Assembly (NCBI RefSeq): GCF_017355265.1
Contig: NZ_JADIJQ010000003.1
Span: 93,279 to 157,278 of the forward strand
Source of the DNA: Tessaracoccus sp. SD287
GTDB taxonomy: Bacteria > Actinomycetota > Actinomycetes > Propionibacteriales > Propionibacteriaceae
Reading direction: 5' to 3'
Length of the DNA: 64,000 nt
Every line of letters starts with the position of its first letter. The first letter of the stretch is position 1. Of the stretch, positions 25,358 through 37,999 are shown piece by piece. Below the pieces are notes generated by a model, which saw nothing but the letters and a program-made list of their open reading frames with translations, did no database searches and was not told where the DNA came from. Position numbers and translations under genes: made by a program.

Positions 25358-27721
25358 TCACATCGGCAACATGCGGCGCCGATTGGCGCCGACCGGCCAG
25401 TCGACGACGGACCAGCCCTGCTGCTTGGCGGCACGCAGCAGGCCGACGTCGGGGCTGACGGCCACCGGGTGCCCGACCGCACGCAGCATGGGCAGGTCGA
25501 CGTGGCTGTCGGCGTAGGCGTAGCAGTCGCGCAGGTCGATGCCGTTCAGTGCCGCGTAGTGGCGCAGCCAGGCCGACCGCGACTCGCCCACCATCGGCGG
25601 GCCCTGGAGGAAACCAGTGCAGACGCCGTCGGCGTCGACCGACAGTTCGCCTGCCACGATCACGTCGAAGAGGTCGTCCAGAGGTCGGGTGAACGGGCGC
25701 ACGGCACCGGTCAGCAGCACCGTGGTGTGGCCCGCCTCGCGGTGTTCCTTGATCCTGGCCAGGGCGTCGGGGGCGATCCGGTCGTTGAAGAAGTCGGCCA
25801 GCCGGGTGTCGACGATTTCTTCGACCTCGGCCAGACGCATGCCGGCGAAGCGTCGGTACAGTGCCCGCAGGAAGTCGCTGCGGTCGCGACGCTCGGCACC
25901 CAGGTAGCCGGGCAGCCGTGAGACCACCCCGGCAAATTCCTTGAGCTTGCCGCCCAGCCCGAGTTCGGGCAGCCGCACGGCCAGGTAGGTCTCGACCACA
26001 TTGGTCGCGATGACGGTGCCGTCCAGGTCGAAGGCGGCCACCGTCGGACGGGTTCCGGGTTTAAGTTCGCGGTAGGTGGTGGCGCGGGCCTCCCGACGCT
26101 TGCGGGCGTTCTCGAGTCGCTGCACCGGTTCCAGGATGGCCGGGGCGTGAATCTTCTGCAGGTAGGTGGGCCAGTCGACGTCGGCGGAGTCGAAGCCGAA
26201 GACGTCGCGGTCGACCGGGTCCAGGCTCTCGTGCAGGGCCAGGGTGCGGTCGTCGACGAAGTGCAGTTGCGACTGCAGGTACTCCCCGTACAGCGACAGG
26301 TACTTGCGATAGAAGCCGAGCCGGTCGGTCTGCTTGTCCAGGGCGACGGCAGCCTTGCGGGTGGTCTCCGACCGGGGGGCGACACTAAGCAGCCGGTTAC
26401 CCCAGGTGGTCGCGAACTCGCCGAGACGGATGGCACGCTCCACCGGTGCGTGACCGGGGAAGTTCCACACCGAGATGGGCATTTCCTTGCCGTCCAGGGT
26501 GAACGGGTGCTCGCTCATGTAGGCGTGCAGGTTCTCGTAGATGCCCTTGAAGGTCAGCGGGTTCCGGGCGCCGGAGTTCGAGTGGTAGAACTCGATCCTG
26601 CCGACCTCGGGGTCGGTGGCGCAGACCGCGACGATGGCGTTGACCACGTAGTCGCAGGGAATGATGTCGATGACCCCGTCCGGTGAGGCCGGGAACTCGG
26701 GCAGTTCGCCGCGGGCATAGGCCAGGATGATCGGATCGGCCATCTTGAAGCCCTCGATCCAGCCCGGGTAGGGGTGCTTCAGGGACGACTCGACGATGGC
26801 GGGACGAACGACCGAGACCTTGAGGTCCTTGGCCACCTCGGCGACGACCCGCTCCCCCATGGCCTTGGCAAAGGTGTAGACGTCGGTCCAGCCCAGCGAG
26901 CGGGCCCGCTCGGTGCCAGCCCGCACCAATTCGTCGCGGATCCACTCCAGGCGACGCCGTTCGGTGTCGGCGGCGGTGGTCAGGTACCCGGCCTGCTGGT
27001 GCTCAGCCTCGGCCTGCTTGCGCAGCAGTGCCAACTGTTCGGGGCTGCGCGAACGGCGACGGATGTGCTCGCCCATCTGCAGGGCTGCCTCGGTCTCGAC
27101 GCGGTAGTCGACCTGGTGCTCGTGGGCGGCCTCGGGGATGGCGCCGCGCCGGCGTCCGGCGGTGTAGGCCGTCGAGATGTGCACGTAGTGCGGGACCCGC
27201 TCCAGGACCCCGTCGGGGCCGGTGACCGACTCGATGAAGCGTTCCAGCAGCGCCTGGGTGCCGAGCACGTTGGTGCGGAAGGCATCATCGATGGGCGGGT
27301 CGAACGAGACGTCGCCGGCGCAGTGCACCAGCACGTCGATGTCGCGGGGCAGCTCGGGGACGTTGGGCAGGTCGCCCTCGATCACCTCGATGCGTGCCTG
27401 CGCCAGCTGTTCGGGGCCGCCGGCAGCCTCGCGCAGCTCGGCGAAGATGGGCTTGCGCAGCAGGCCGACCACCCGCGTCTGGGCGGTCATGGAGCCCTTG
27501 CGGCGCACCAGCACCGCCACCTTGGTCTCGGGCGATTCGGTGAGCAACTTCCACAGCACCTGTTCGCCAATGAACCCGGTGACACCGGTCAGCGCGATCT
27601 TCTTGCCGGCCAGCAGCTCACTGATGGGTCCGGTGAGCAGCGGCGGCGGCTGCTGCATCACCCCGGTGGTGCCAAAGGTGGCGGCGGGACCGATGGGTCG
27701 TCGCTCGGCGGCAGCGTTCAT
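25358..27721 (-). CDS. Fatty acyl-CoA reductase-like SDR fused to a HAD-IB phosphatase
   Basis: About 787 aa with two enzymes in one chain. N-terminal half: extended SDR/NAD-binding-4 domain with the nucleotide motif TGVTGFIGEQV (about 38-48), STAYTAG, and the catalytic YxxxK in VYTFAKAMGE, then a sterile-C-like region, as in fatty acyl-CoA reductases. C-terminal ~230 residues: HAD subfamily IB with motif I FDLDGTV, motif II LLTGAV and motif IV YADSHVDLPML. ATG at 27721 overlaps the priA stop by one base (TGATG); a GTG one codon earlier is possible. Substrates unknown; neither half has an obvious histidine role. Confidence 0.82.
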   Translation of the reverse strand: MNAAAERRPIGPAATFGTTGVMQQPPPLLTGPISELLAGKKIALTGVTGFIGEQVLWKLLTESPETKVAVLVRRKGSMTAQTRVVGLLRKPIFAELREAAGGPEQLAQARIEVIEGDLPNVPELPRDIDVLVHCAGDVSFDPPIDDAFRTNVLGTQALLERFIESVTGPDGVLERVPHYVHISTAYTAGRRRGAIPEAAHEHQVDYRVETEAALQMGEHIRRRSRSPEQLALLRKQAEAEHQQAGYLTTAADTERRRLEWIRDELVRAGTERARSLGWTDVYTFAKAMGERVVAEVAKDLKVSVVRPAIVESSLKHPYPGWIEGFKMADPIILAYARGELPEFPASPDGVIDIIPCDYVVNAIVAVCATDPEVGRIEFYHSNSGARNPLTFKGIYENLHAYMSEHPFTLDGKEMPISVWNFPGHAPVERAIRLGEFATTWGNRLLSVAPRSETTRKAAVALDKQTDRLGFYRKYLSLYGEYLQSQLHFVDDRTLALHESLDPVDRDVFGFDSADVDWPTYLQKIHAPAILEPVQRLENARKRREARATTYRELKPGTRPTVAAFDLDGTVIATNVVETYLAVRLPELGLGGKLKEFAGVVSRLPGYLGAERRDRSDFLRALYRRFAGMRLAEVEEIVDTRLADFFNDRIAPDALARIKEHREAGHTTVLLTGAVRPFTRPLDDLFDVIVAGELSVDADGVCTGFLQGPPMVGESRSAWLRHYAALNGIDLRDCYAYADSHVDLPMLRAVGHPVAVSPDVGLLRAAKQQGWSVVDWPVGANRRRMLPM

Positions 27722-28458
27722 CACAGGTCCTTAGGGTCGGCGCCGTTGGCCACGGCCAGGGCATCGGTGAGGGTCATGCTGCCGACGTAGAGGGCGGTGC
27801 CGACGATGGCGCCCTCGACCCCGTCCAGGTCGCGCAGTCGGGCAATGTCGTCCAGGGTGGTCACCCCGCCGCTGGCGATGACGGCAGCGTCGGTGCGGGC
27901 GCAGACGTCGGCCAGCAGGTCGAAGTTGGGGCCGGTGAGCATGCCGTCGCTGGCCACGTCGGTGACGACGTAGCGCTGGCAGCCGGCCCGGTTGAGCCGT
28001 TCGATGGTCTCGTGCAGGTCGCCGCCCTCCCGGGTCCAGCCGCGGGCTGCCAGTCGGGTGCCCTTGACGTCCAGACCGATGGCGATCTGGTCGCCGTGCT
28101 CAGCAATGATCCGTTCGCACCATGCCGGGTTCTCGAGGGCGGCTGTGCCAATGTTGACCCGGCGGGCGCCGGCGGCCAGGGCACGCTGCAGCGACTCGTC
28201 GTCGCGGATGCCGCCGGACAGTTCGACGTGCATGCCGATCCTGCCGGTGATGTCGGTGGTGATCTGGGCGTTGTTGCCGCGTCCGAAGGCGGCGTCCAGA
28301 TCGACCAGGTGCAGCCATTGCGCGCCGTCGCGCTTCCACCGCTGCGCCGCCTCGAGCGGGTCACCAAAGGTCTTCTCGCTACCAGCAACGCCTTGGACAA
28401 GCTGCACGGCCTGCCCCGACTGGATGTCAACGGCGGGCAACAACACCAGAGTATTCAC
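27721..28458 (-). CDS. priA: HisA/PriA phosphoribosyl isomerase (probably bifunctional His/Trp)
   Basis: Isomerises ProFAR in histidine synthesis; the actinobacterial PriA form also isomerises phosphoribosyl anthranilate for tryptophan. 245 aa TIM barrel. Seen: [29 protein letters not shown] with the catalytic Asp, [20 protein letters not shown], the PriA-type RGW (Arg-x-Trp) loop in [13 protein letters not shown], and TDVASDGM with the second Asp. GTG start at 28458. No trpF is seen here, which fits a PriA. Fourth position after hisD, as in other actinobacteria, but followed by the reductase/HAD gene instead of hisF. Confidence 0.9.
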   Translation of the reverse strand: MNTLVLLPAVDIQSGQAVQLVQGVAGSEKTFGDPLEAAQRWKRDGAQWLHLVDLDAAFGRGNNAQITTDITGRIGMHVELSGGIRDDESLQRALAAGARRVNIGTAALENPAWCERIIAEHGDQIAIGLDVKGTRLAARGWTREGGDLHETIERLNRAGCQRYVVTDVASDGMLTGPNFDLLADVCARTDAAVIASGGVTTLDDIARLRDLDGVEGAIVGTALYVGSMTLTDALAVANGADPKDL

Positions 28459-28486
28459 GCCCGCGAGCCTATCGGATGGGCTGGCG

Positions 28487-29122
28487 TCAGCGGGCTGCCT
28501 CGACGGCCGCGAGCCAGCGCCGCAGCAGCCGTCCGCCGGCGGCGCCGGACTTCTCGGGATGGAACTGGACGCAGGTCAGCGCCCCATCCTCCACGGCGGC
28601 GACGAAGCGGTCGCCCTGGTGTTCGGCCCAGGTGACCGCCCCGGTGAAGCCGGCGGGCAGCTCGCGCACCGCGTAGGAGTGCACGAAGTAGTAGCGCTCA
28701 CCGGGTTCGGTGAACAGGCGTGAGCCGGGGGCCGGCTCGACGGTGTTCCAGCCCATGTGCGGCAGCCGCGGTGAGTCCAGTCGGTCGACGGTGCCCGGCA
28801 GCACCCCGATGCCGGCGCGGTCGACGCCATGCTCGTGGCCCGCCGCGAACATGACCTGGTGGCCGACGCAAATGCCCAGCACCGGACGGCCGGCGGCGAG
28901 TCGTTCACGCACCAGCACGTCACCCCGGGCCGCCTCAAGCCCGTCCATGCAGGCCGCGAAGGCCCCCACACCGGGGATGAGCACCCCGTCGCAGTCGGCG
29001 ATCTCGTCGGCCGAGCCCAGGATCACCCGGGCGCCAGCCGCCTCCAGCGCCTTGACGGCCGAGTGCAGGTTGCCCGAGCCGTAGTCGAGGACCCCGATGA
29101 CGGGCACGCCGTGCTCAGGCAT
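28487..29122 (-). CDS. hisH: Imidazole glycerol phosphate synthase glutaminase subunit HisH
   Basis: Provides ammonia from glutamine to HisF. 211 aa, class I glutamine amidotransferase. Catalytic Cys in LGICVGHQ (about residue 88) and His-Glu in FHPEKS (about 192-194); [10 protein letters not shown] near the N-terminus. ATG at 29122 overlaps hisB by 8 bases. Its partner hisF is not in this window, although HisH has no activity without it, so hisF must be elsewhere. Confidence 0.94.
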   Translation of the reverse strand: MPEHGVPVIGVLDYGSGNLHSAVKALEAAGARVILGSADEIADCDGVLIPGVGAFAACMDGLEAARGDVLVRERLAAGRPVLGICVGHQVMFAAGHEHGVDRAGIGVLPGTVDRLDSPRLPHMGWNTVEPAPGSRLFTEPGERYYFVHSYAVRELPAGFTGAVTWAEHQGDRFVAAVEDGALTCVQFHPEKSGAAGGRLLRRWLAAVEAAR

Positions 29123-29735
29123 TCAGGGTGCCCTTGGTGCTGGGCACCCCCACCACCCGCGGGTCGGGCGCCAGGGCAGTGCGCAGGGCACGGGCCAGGG
29201 CCTTGAACTGGGCCTCGACGATGTGGTGCGGGTCGCGGCCCGACAGCAGCCGCAGGTGGATGCACAGGCCGCTGTTCAACGCGAACGACTCGACCACGTG
29301 GCGGGTCATCGAGCCGGCGTAGGGCACCCCGGAGCCGCCGATCAGGGCGTAGACCTGGCCCTCGGGTTCACCCGTGTGCACCACGTAGGGGCGGCCGGCC
29401 ACGTCGACGGTGCAGTGCGCCAGGGCCTCGTCCAGGGGGATGGTGGCGTCGCCGTAGCGGGTGATGCCGGTCTTGTCGCCCAGGGCGATCTTGAGGGCCT
29501 GGCCCAGCGCGATCGCGGTGTCCTCGATGGTGTGGTGGCCGTCAATGTGCAGGTCACCGGTGGCCTTGACCTTCAGGTCCATGCCGGAGTGGCGGCTCAG
29601 CGCGGTCAGCATGTGGTCGTAGAAGCCCACCCCGGTGTCGATCTCGGACTCGCCGGTGCCGTCCAGGTCGAGCCAGACGCTGATGCTGGACTCGCTGGTG
29701 GCGCGCTCGATGGAGGCGGTGCGGTGGGTGCTCAT
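29115..29735 (-). CDS. hisB: Imidazoleglycerol-phosphate dehydratase
   Basis: Dehydrates imidazole glycerol phosphate. 206 aa, monofunctional (no N-terminal histidinol phosphatase). Metal-binding motifs visible: [30 protein letters not shown], and near the end [17 protein letters not shown] with a His-rich DPHH. The ATG at 29735 follows AAGGA at 6 nt; another ATG two codons upstream overlaps the hisC stop (ATGA) but leaves no spacing for that site. Confidence 0.94.
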   Translation of the reverse strand: MSTHRTASIERATSESSISVWLDLDGTGESEIDTGVGFYDHMLTALSRHSGMDLKVKATGDLHIDGHHTIEDTAIALGQALKIALGDKTGITRYGDATIPLDEALAHCTVDVAGRPYVVHTGEPEGQVYALIGGSGVPYAGSMTRHVVESFALNSGLCIHLRLLSGRDPHHIVEAQFKALARALRTALAPDPRVVGVPSTKGTLNA

Positions 29736-29737
29736 CG

Positions 29738-30892
29738 TCATTCCTTGGTGTCGGTGGTGAGGCGGGCTGGCTGCTCGGCGAGCACCGCGTCCAGGGCGGT
29801 GCGGAAGGCGGCCATTTCGTCGGGGGTGCCGGCTGAGACTCGCAGGTAGCCGGCCGGGCCGGTCTCGCGCACCAGGACGCCGCGGTCGAGCAGCCCCTGC
29901 CAGACGGCGTGCCGGTCGGCGAAGCGCCCGAACAGGCAGAAGTTGGCCTGGCTGGGCACGACGTCCAGGCCGCGGTCACGCAGCCACGACTGCAACTGCT
30001 GGATCTGGATGCGCAGCTCGCTGACATTGGCCAGCATCTCCGGCGCGTGCTGCAGTGCCACCCGGGCCAGCGCCTGGGTCTGGGCCGAGAGGTGGTAGGG
30101 CAAGCGGACGATCCGGCAGGCGTCCACGACGGCCGGCGCGGCGGCCAGGTACCCGACCCGTCCCCCGGCGAAGGCAAAGGCCTTGGACATGGTGCGGCTG
30201 ACCACCAGGCGGCCGAAGCGCGACAGCAGCGCGCAGGCCGAGTCCTCGGGAAGCTCGGTGAACTCCTGGTAGGCCTCGTCGACCACCACCAGCACGTCGG
30301 TGCGCTCCAGCACCTCTTCGAGCACGCTGGCCGGAATGGTGGTGCCGGTGGGGTTGTTCGGGGTGGTGAGGATGACCAGGTCGGGTTGGTGCTCGTCGAT
30401 CGCGGCTAGGATGTCGGACGCGGTCAGGGAGTAGTCGTCGCGACGATCGACCGCGACGTAGTTGGTCAGGGTGTTGCGGGCGTACTCGGGGTACATCGAG
30501 TAGGTGGGGGCAAAGGACAGCACGGTGCGGCCGGGCCCTCCGAAGGCCTGCAGCAGGTGGGTCATCACCTCATTGGAGCCGTTGGCTGCCCAGATGTTCT
30601 CGACGCCGAGGCCGAAGCCGAGGTAGTGGGCCAGATCCTGGCGCAGGCCGGTGGCCTCCCGGTCGGGGTAGCGGTTCACCCTGGAGGCCAGCTGGCTGAT
30701 GGCGCGGGCCATGTCGTGGGCAATGGCCCCGCTGGGCGGGTACGGGTTCTCGTTGACGTTCAGGCAGACCGGCACGTCGAGCTGGGGGGCGCCGTAGGGC
30801 TGCTCACCCACCAGTTCCGGGCGCAACGGCAGCTCGGACAGGGCAATGTCAGGGCCTGCGATCGGGCGGTCAGTGGCGGTGGTTTCATTCAC
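29738..30892 (-). CDS. hisC: Histidinol-phosphate aminotransferase
   Basis: PLP enzyme converting imidazole acetol phosphate to histidinol phosphate. 384 aa. Seen: NVNENPYPP, substrate/PLP residues in [28 protein letters not shown], the PLP lysine in [17 protein letters not shown], and the C-terminal Arg in YLRVSAG. GTG at 30892 overlaps the hisD stop by 8 bases behind GAGGGGAG; the open frame continues upstream inside hisD but is not HisC-like. Confidence 0.94.
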   Translation of the reverse strand: MNETTATDRPIAGPDIALSELPLRPELVGEQPYGAPQLDVPVCLNVNENPYPPSGAIAHDMARAISQLASRVNRYPDREATGLRQDLAHYLGFGLGVENIWAANGSNEVMTHLLQAFGGPGRTVLSFAPTYSMYPEYARNTLTNYVAVDRRDDYSLTASDILAAIDEHQPDLVILTTPNNPTGTTIPASVLEEVLERTDVLVVVDEAYQEFTELPEDSACALLSRFGRLVVSRTMSKAFAFAGGRVGYLAAAPAVVDACRIVRLPYHLSAQTQALARVALQHAPEMLANVSELRIQIQQLQSWLRDRGLDVVPSQANFCLFGRFADRHAVWQGLLDRGVLVRETGPAGYLRVSAGTPDEMAAFRTALDAVLAEQPARLTTDTKE

Positions 30893-32201
30893 CGGTGGGC
30901 TCCCCTCGTCGGACGGTGATGGCATTGGCGTGGCCGGGCAGGTTCTCGGCGAGCGCGAAGAGCTCGACGCCGTCGGCGATCTCGAGCAGGGCGTCGCGGG
31001 TGTAGGCAATGACGTGCATGGCCTTCATGAAGCTGCGCACGGTCAGTCCCGAGCTGTGGCAGGCACAGCCGGCGGTCGGCAGCACGTGGGTGGAGCCGGC
31101 CGAGTAGTCCCCCAGCGACACCGGTGCCCAGGCACCGACGAAGACCGCACCGGCATTGGTCACCCGCGCCGCGACGCCGGCGGCGTCCCGGGTCTGGATC
31201 TCGAGGTGCTCGGCGGCGTAGGCATTGACGACCTGCAGGCCCTGCTCGAGGTCGCGGACCAGCACCAGGGCGGACTGCTGCCCGCTCAGCGACGTGGTCA
31301 CCCGCTCGCGGTGCCGGGTGCTGGCCACCTGCTTGTCGACCTCGACGGCGACGGCCTCGATCAGTGCGGTGGAGTCGGTGACCAGCACGGCGGCGGCCAT
31401 CGGGTCGTGCTCGGCCTGACTGAGCAGGTCGGCGGCGACGTGGACGGGGTCGGCGGTCTCGTCGGCCAGGATGGCGATCTCGGTGGGACCGGCCTCGGAG
31501 TCGATGCCGACCTTGCCGCGCAGCAAGCGCTTGGCCGCCACCACCCAGATGTTGCCGGGGCCGGTGATCATGCTGACCGGGGCGCACAGTCCGGGCACCC
31601 CATGGGCGAACATGGCGATGGCCTGGGCACCCCCGACGGCGTAGACCTCGTCGACGCCCAGCAGCGCGCACAGGGCCAGGATGTTGGGGTGGGGCAGCCC
31701 GTCGAAGTCCTGCTGCGGGGGTGAGGCCACCGCGATCGAACCGACCCCAGCCTCCTGGGCGGGGACGACGTTCATGATCACGCTGGAGGCCAGCGGCGCC
31801 AGTCCCCCGGGCACGTACAGCCCCACCCGGTCGACCGGGACGATCCGGGTGGTGATGGTGGCCCCATCGGCGACCCCCACCCGCTTCGCGGGCTCCTCAC
31901 CCTCGCCGAGCTTGCAGACGGCCCGGCGGCGTTCGATGGAGGTCTCAAAGGCTTCCCGCAGCGCCGGGTCGAGTTCGTCCAGGCAGTTCTGCATGGTCTC
32001 GGCGTCGACGCGGAAGGAGGCCGGGACGACGCCGTCGAACTGCTCCGAGAACCGGCGCAGGGCGACCTCGCCCTCGGCGGCCACGGCGTCGCTGATGGGA
32101 CGAACCTTCTCGACGGCCTGCTCGACGTCGAACTCGGCCCGCGGTACGAGGGTGCGGTAGTCAGCGTCGGTCACGCCGGTCAGGTCAATGCGTCGAATCA
32201 C
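30885..32201 (-). CDS. hisD: Histidinol dehydrogenase
   Basis: NAD-dependent double oxidation of histidinol to histidine, zinc enzyme. 438 aa. Seen: [27 protein letters not shown] split by conserved motifs GLYVPGG and [47 protein letters not shown] (zinc ligands Gln/His) and [15 protein letters not shown]. First gene of the operon. GTG at 32201 lies 7 nt after TAGACT, a leaderless start. Confidence 0.95.
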   Translation of the reverse strand: MIRRIDLTGVTDADYRTLVPRAEFDVEQAVEKVRPISDAVAAEGEVALRRFSEQFDGVVPASFRVDAETMQNCLDELDPALREAFETSIERRRAVCKLGEGEEPAKRVGVADGATITTRIVPVDRVGLYVPGGLAPLASSVIMNVVPAQEAGVGSIAVASPPQQDFDGLPHPNILALCALLGVDEVYAVGGAQAIAMFAHGVPGLCAPVSMITGPGNIWVVAAKRLLRGKVGIDSEAGPTEIAILADETADPVHVAADLLSQAEHDPMAAAVLVTDSTALIEAVAVEVDKQVASTRHRERVTTSLSGQQSALVLVRDLEQGLQVVNAYAAEHLEIQTRDAAGVAARVTNAGAVFVGAWAPVSLGDYSAGSTHVLPTAGCACHSSGLTVRSFMKAMHVIAYTRDALLEIADGVELFALAENLPGHANAITVRRGEPTGE

Positions 32202-32208
32202 GTCGGCC

Positions 32209-32214
32209 AGTCTA
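32209..32214 (-). promoter_or_regulatory. -10 hexamer of the leaderless hisD operon promoter
   Basis: TAGACT on the minus strand, 7 nt before the hisD GTG. A CTGACC 16 nt upstream of it could be the -35. No leader peptide or attenuator is possible if transcription starts at the codon. Confidence 0.55.
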
Positions 32215-32255
32215 CCGACCCACCACCCGTGGTCAGGACCGCTTTCCGGGGGTGC

Positions 32256-32753
32256 TCATGGGCAGGATGCCGGAAGCACCATGATCTGGTTCCCAGCGTC
32301 GTCTTCGATGATGAAGCGACCCTCTCGCCATGACATCTTCGCGTCCCAGTGCTCATCATCGAGCTGTCCCACCCGACACATCCGTGCCAACACCCCGGTG
32401 CCGTCAGTGAGATACAGGTCCCGCGAACCCGAGTCGCTGACGGCCTGGATGAGTTGCACGCCCTGGGGGCTTGCCGATTCCGTCCAGTAGGAATGCGGTG
32501 ACCAGATCAGCGACACCCCTGCGAGCACCAGCGGCCACGTGGTGGTGATGAGGAGAATCGGCCACCACTCCTTGGACGCCACCGCACCCGCCACCAACCC
32601 CAGCCCGAACGCGACGACCAACCGCAGACCGAAGGGAATGATCACGCCCAGCTGGAATGGCAGCACCACCAGTGCTGCCACAGCCGCCACCAGCAAACCG
32701 GCGACCAACACCCAACGCACGGTGCCGAGCGCCGCCCGATCATCCATGTCCAT
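32256..32753 (-). CDS. Membrane protein of unknown function
   Basis: 165 aa. Three hydrophobic helices in the first half (about 11-31, 35-57 and 62-82), then a hydrophilic C-terminal domain (SDSGSRDLYLTDGTGV and a Trp-rich MSWREGRFIIEDD) likely outside the membrane. No family recognised. ATG at 32753 with GGAG 5 nt upstream; a second ATG two codons later. A -10-like TAGGTT lies at 32814-32819. Sits between hisD and a divergent DUF554 gene. Confidence 0.7.
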   Translation of the reverse strand: MDMDDRAALGTVRWVLVAGLLVAAVAALVVLPFQLGVIIPFGLRLVVAFGLGLVAGAVASKEWWPILLITTTWPLVLAGVSLIWSPHSYWTESASPQGVQLIQAVSDSGSRDLYLTDGTGVLARMCRVGQLDDEHWDAKMSWREGRFIIEDDAGNQIMVLPASCP

Positions 32754-32813
32754 GCCGACTCCGCCTTGCAGTCACCCAGCAAATCCACTGCGCCAGATGG
32801 CCGCATGGAGAGA

Positions 32814-32819
32814 AACCTA
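32814..32819 (-). promoter_or_regulatory. -10 hexamer upstream of the 165-aa membrane protein gene
   Basis: TAGGTT on the minus strand. Seven nt later comes an ATG (32806) of a different frame, so the mRNA may begin on a leaderless ORF that runs to 32642 and overlaps the start of the membrane protein gene. Confidence 0.35.
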
Positions 32820-32942
32820 GGCCACCCGCCGCCATCCCAGCCAGAGGCGCGGCTCACGACCTGGTCACGAGGCGAAGATGCGACACCTGCACCTGCTCGC
32901 GTGCCGCTCCTGTCCACATCGACCAGCCGTGTCCACGTCCCC

Positions 32943-32948
32943 TACGCT
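32943..32948 (+). promoter_or_regulatory. -10 hexamer of the leaderless DUF554 gene
   Basis: TACGCT followed by 7 nt and the GTG at 32956. No ribosome site precedes the GTG. Confidence 0.5.
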
Positions 32949-32955
32949 GGCCCGC

Positions 32956-33708
32956 GTGACATTCATCGGTCTGGGCACCGCCATCAACGTGGGCACCATC
33001 GTCGTCGGATCCCTGCTCGGCCTGGCCCTGGGCAGCCGCCTCAACGAACGCACCCGTACCACCGTCACCCACGTGCTGGGCCTGTGCACCCTGGTGATGG
33101 CGGCGACCATGCTGCTGCCGATGCTGGCCGCCCCCCTGGTCGAGGCGATTCCCGGGGGCGCCGTTTTCCTGGCCGTGGTGCTGACCTTGGTCTTCGGCAC
33201 CGTCATCGGCTCGCTGCTGCGCCTGGAGGACCGCACCGACGCGGCCGCCGTGGCCCTGCGTCGACTGCTGGTGCGTGGCCAGAGGCAGGGCACCGAGCAC
33301 CAGTCACGCTTCGTGAACGCCTTCGTCACCACCACGCTGCTGTTCGGCATCGGACCCATGGCGATCCTGGGCTCGCTGCAGGAAGGTCTCGGACAGGGTT
33401 CCTCGACGCTGATCGTCAAGGCCATCCTGGACGGGGTGGCCTCGATCGCGTTCGCCTCGGCGCTCGGTGCCGGCGTGATGGCCTCGGCGGTCTCGATCGC
33501 CGTCTACCAGGGACTGCTGACCCTGCTGGCCTGGCTGCTGGGCGACCTGATGAGCCCGGTCCAGACCGACATGATCTCGGTGGTGGGCGGCATCATGCTG
33601 CTGGGCCTGGCCCTGCGGGTGCTCGAGATCAAGGACATCAAGGTCGGTGACATGGTGCCGGCGCTACTGCTGGCCCCGGTGGTCGTCTGGGCCGCCCAAC
33701 TCTTCTGA
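32956..33708 (+). CDS. DUF554 family membrane protein
   Basis: 250 aa. Six or seven membrane helices. N-terminal GTAINVGTIVVGSLLG, then FGTVIGSLLRLE and FVTTTLLFGIGPMAILGSLQEG are characteristic of DUF554 (YdfK/YqgA) proteins, whose function is unknown. The GTG at 32956 begins the conserved domain; the frame is open 26 codons further upstream but that part is not conserved and would overlap the promoter. Its last 45 bp overlap the convergent DUF2567-like gene. Confidence 0.88.
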   Translation: MTFIGLGTAINVGTIVVGSLLGLALGSRLNERTRTTVTHVLGLCTLVMAATMLLPMLAAPLVEAIPGGAVFLAVVLTLVFGTVIGSLLRLEDRTDAAAVALRRLLVRGQRQGTEHQSRFVNAFVTTTLLFGIGPMAILGSLQEGLGQGSSTLIVKAILDGVASIAFASALGAGVMASAVSIAVYQGLLTLLAWLLGDLMSPVQTDMISVVGGIMLLGLALRVLEIKDIKVGDMVPALLLAPVVVWAAQLF

Positions 33709-34368
33709 GGCACGTCCGGTGACGGTCGGGCCGCCCGGCATCACCGGCTCGGACAGCATCGTCGTGCTGGCCCTCACCCGCCCTGCCCGCCAGCGCTCCA
33801 GGTAGTCGGCGGGGTCGGTGAGGAAGGCCGAGGCGATCACCACCGGGATGATGGCGCCCAACGGCCACGCCGCCAGCGCGGACAGCGAGGTGAGTTCCAG
33901 GTCGATGGGCACCACGTCACCGGGAACGGCCTGGCTGAGTCGTTCATCAAAGTTGGTCGGCCCCATCACTTCACCGACCCACCAGCACAGCAGCGCAGAG
34001 ATGACGGCGGTGCCGAGCACCAGCGGCACCAGGACCCAGCCGCGTCGACCGAACCAGAGCCACCCCCACACCCCGATCGCCAGACCGACCACGAGCCCGA
34101 TGATGGCGAACCAGAAGTCGGCGGAGAACCAGGCGGCGAGCCCGCGCTCGCTCATGGTCGCCGCCCCGTTCTGGGCGACCAGGTAGCCGGGTGGGTTGGC
34201 CACCAGATGCCAGATGACCCCGGTCAGCAGACCAATGGGCAGCCCGGCGGCCAGGTAGGCCAGGATCCGCCTGGTGCCGGGCGCCAGCCGCCGCACGGGA
34301 CGGTTCAGCAGCCCCGGCGATTCCGGGGACTGCGGCTCGGCACTCGAGCTGTGCGCGACGTGGGTCAT
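33664..34368 (-). CDS. Integral membrane protein (DUF2567-like)
   Basis: 234 aa. Four membrane helices: about 34-56, 85-108, 114-132 and 170-188, with hydrophilic ends. The segment FWFAIIGLVVGLAIGVWGW resembles actinobacterial DUF2567 proteins, but this is from memory. ATG at 34368 behind GAGGATCG, 21 bp after the dnaE stop, so probably co-transcribed with dnaE. The C-terminal end overlaps the convergent DUF554 gene by 45 bp. Confidence 0.72.
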   Translation of the reverse strand: MTHVAHSSSAEPQSPESPGLLNRPVRRLAPGTRRILAYLAAGLPIGLLTGVIWHLVANPPGYLVAQNGAATMSERGLAAWFSADFWFAIIGLVVGLAIGVWGWLWFGRRGWVLVPLVLGTAVISALLCWWVGEVMGPTNFDERLSQAVPGDVVPIDLELTSLSALAAWPLGAIIPVVIASAFLTDPADYLERWRAGRVRASTTMLSEPVMPGGPTVTGRASEELGGPDDHRGQQ

Positions 34369-34389
34369 GGACGCGATCCTCTCACGCGA

Positions 34390-37908
<3,519 letters not shown>

Positions 37909-37999
37909 GCAGGTTCCCTCCCCATCCGTGGCGACGGTGACCCAGCCTAACCCCGACCACCGACAACGGCAGCCTTGAGGCCGCGGGTGGGCGGCAGCC

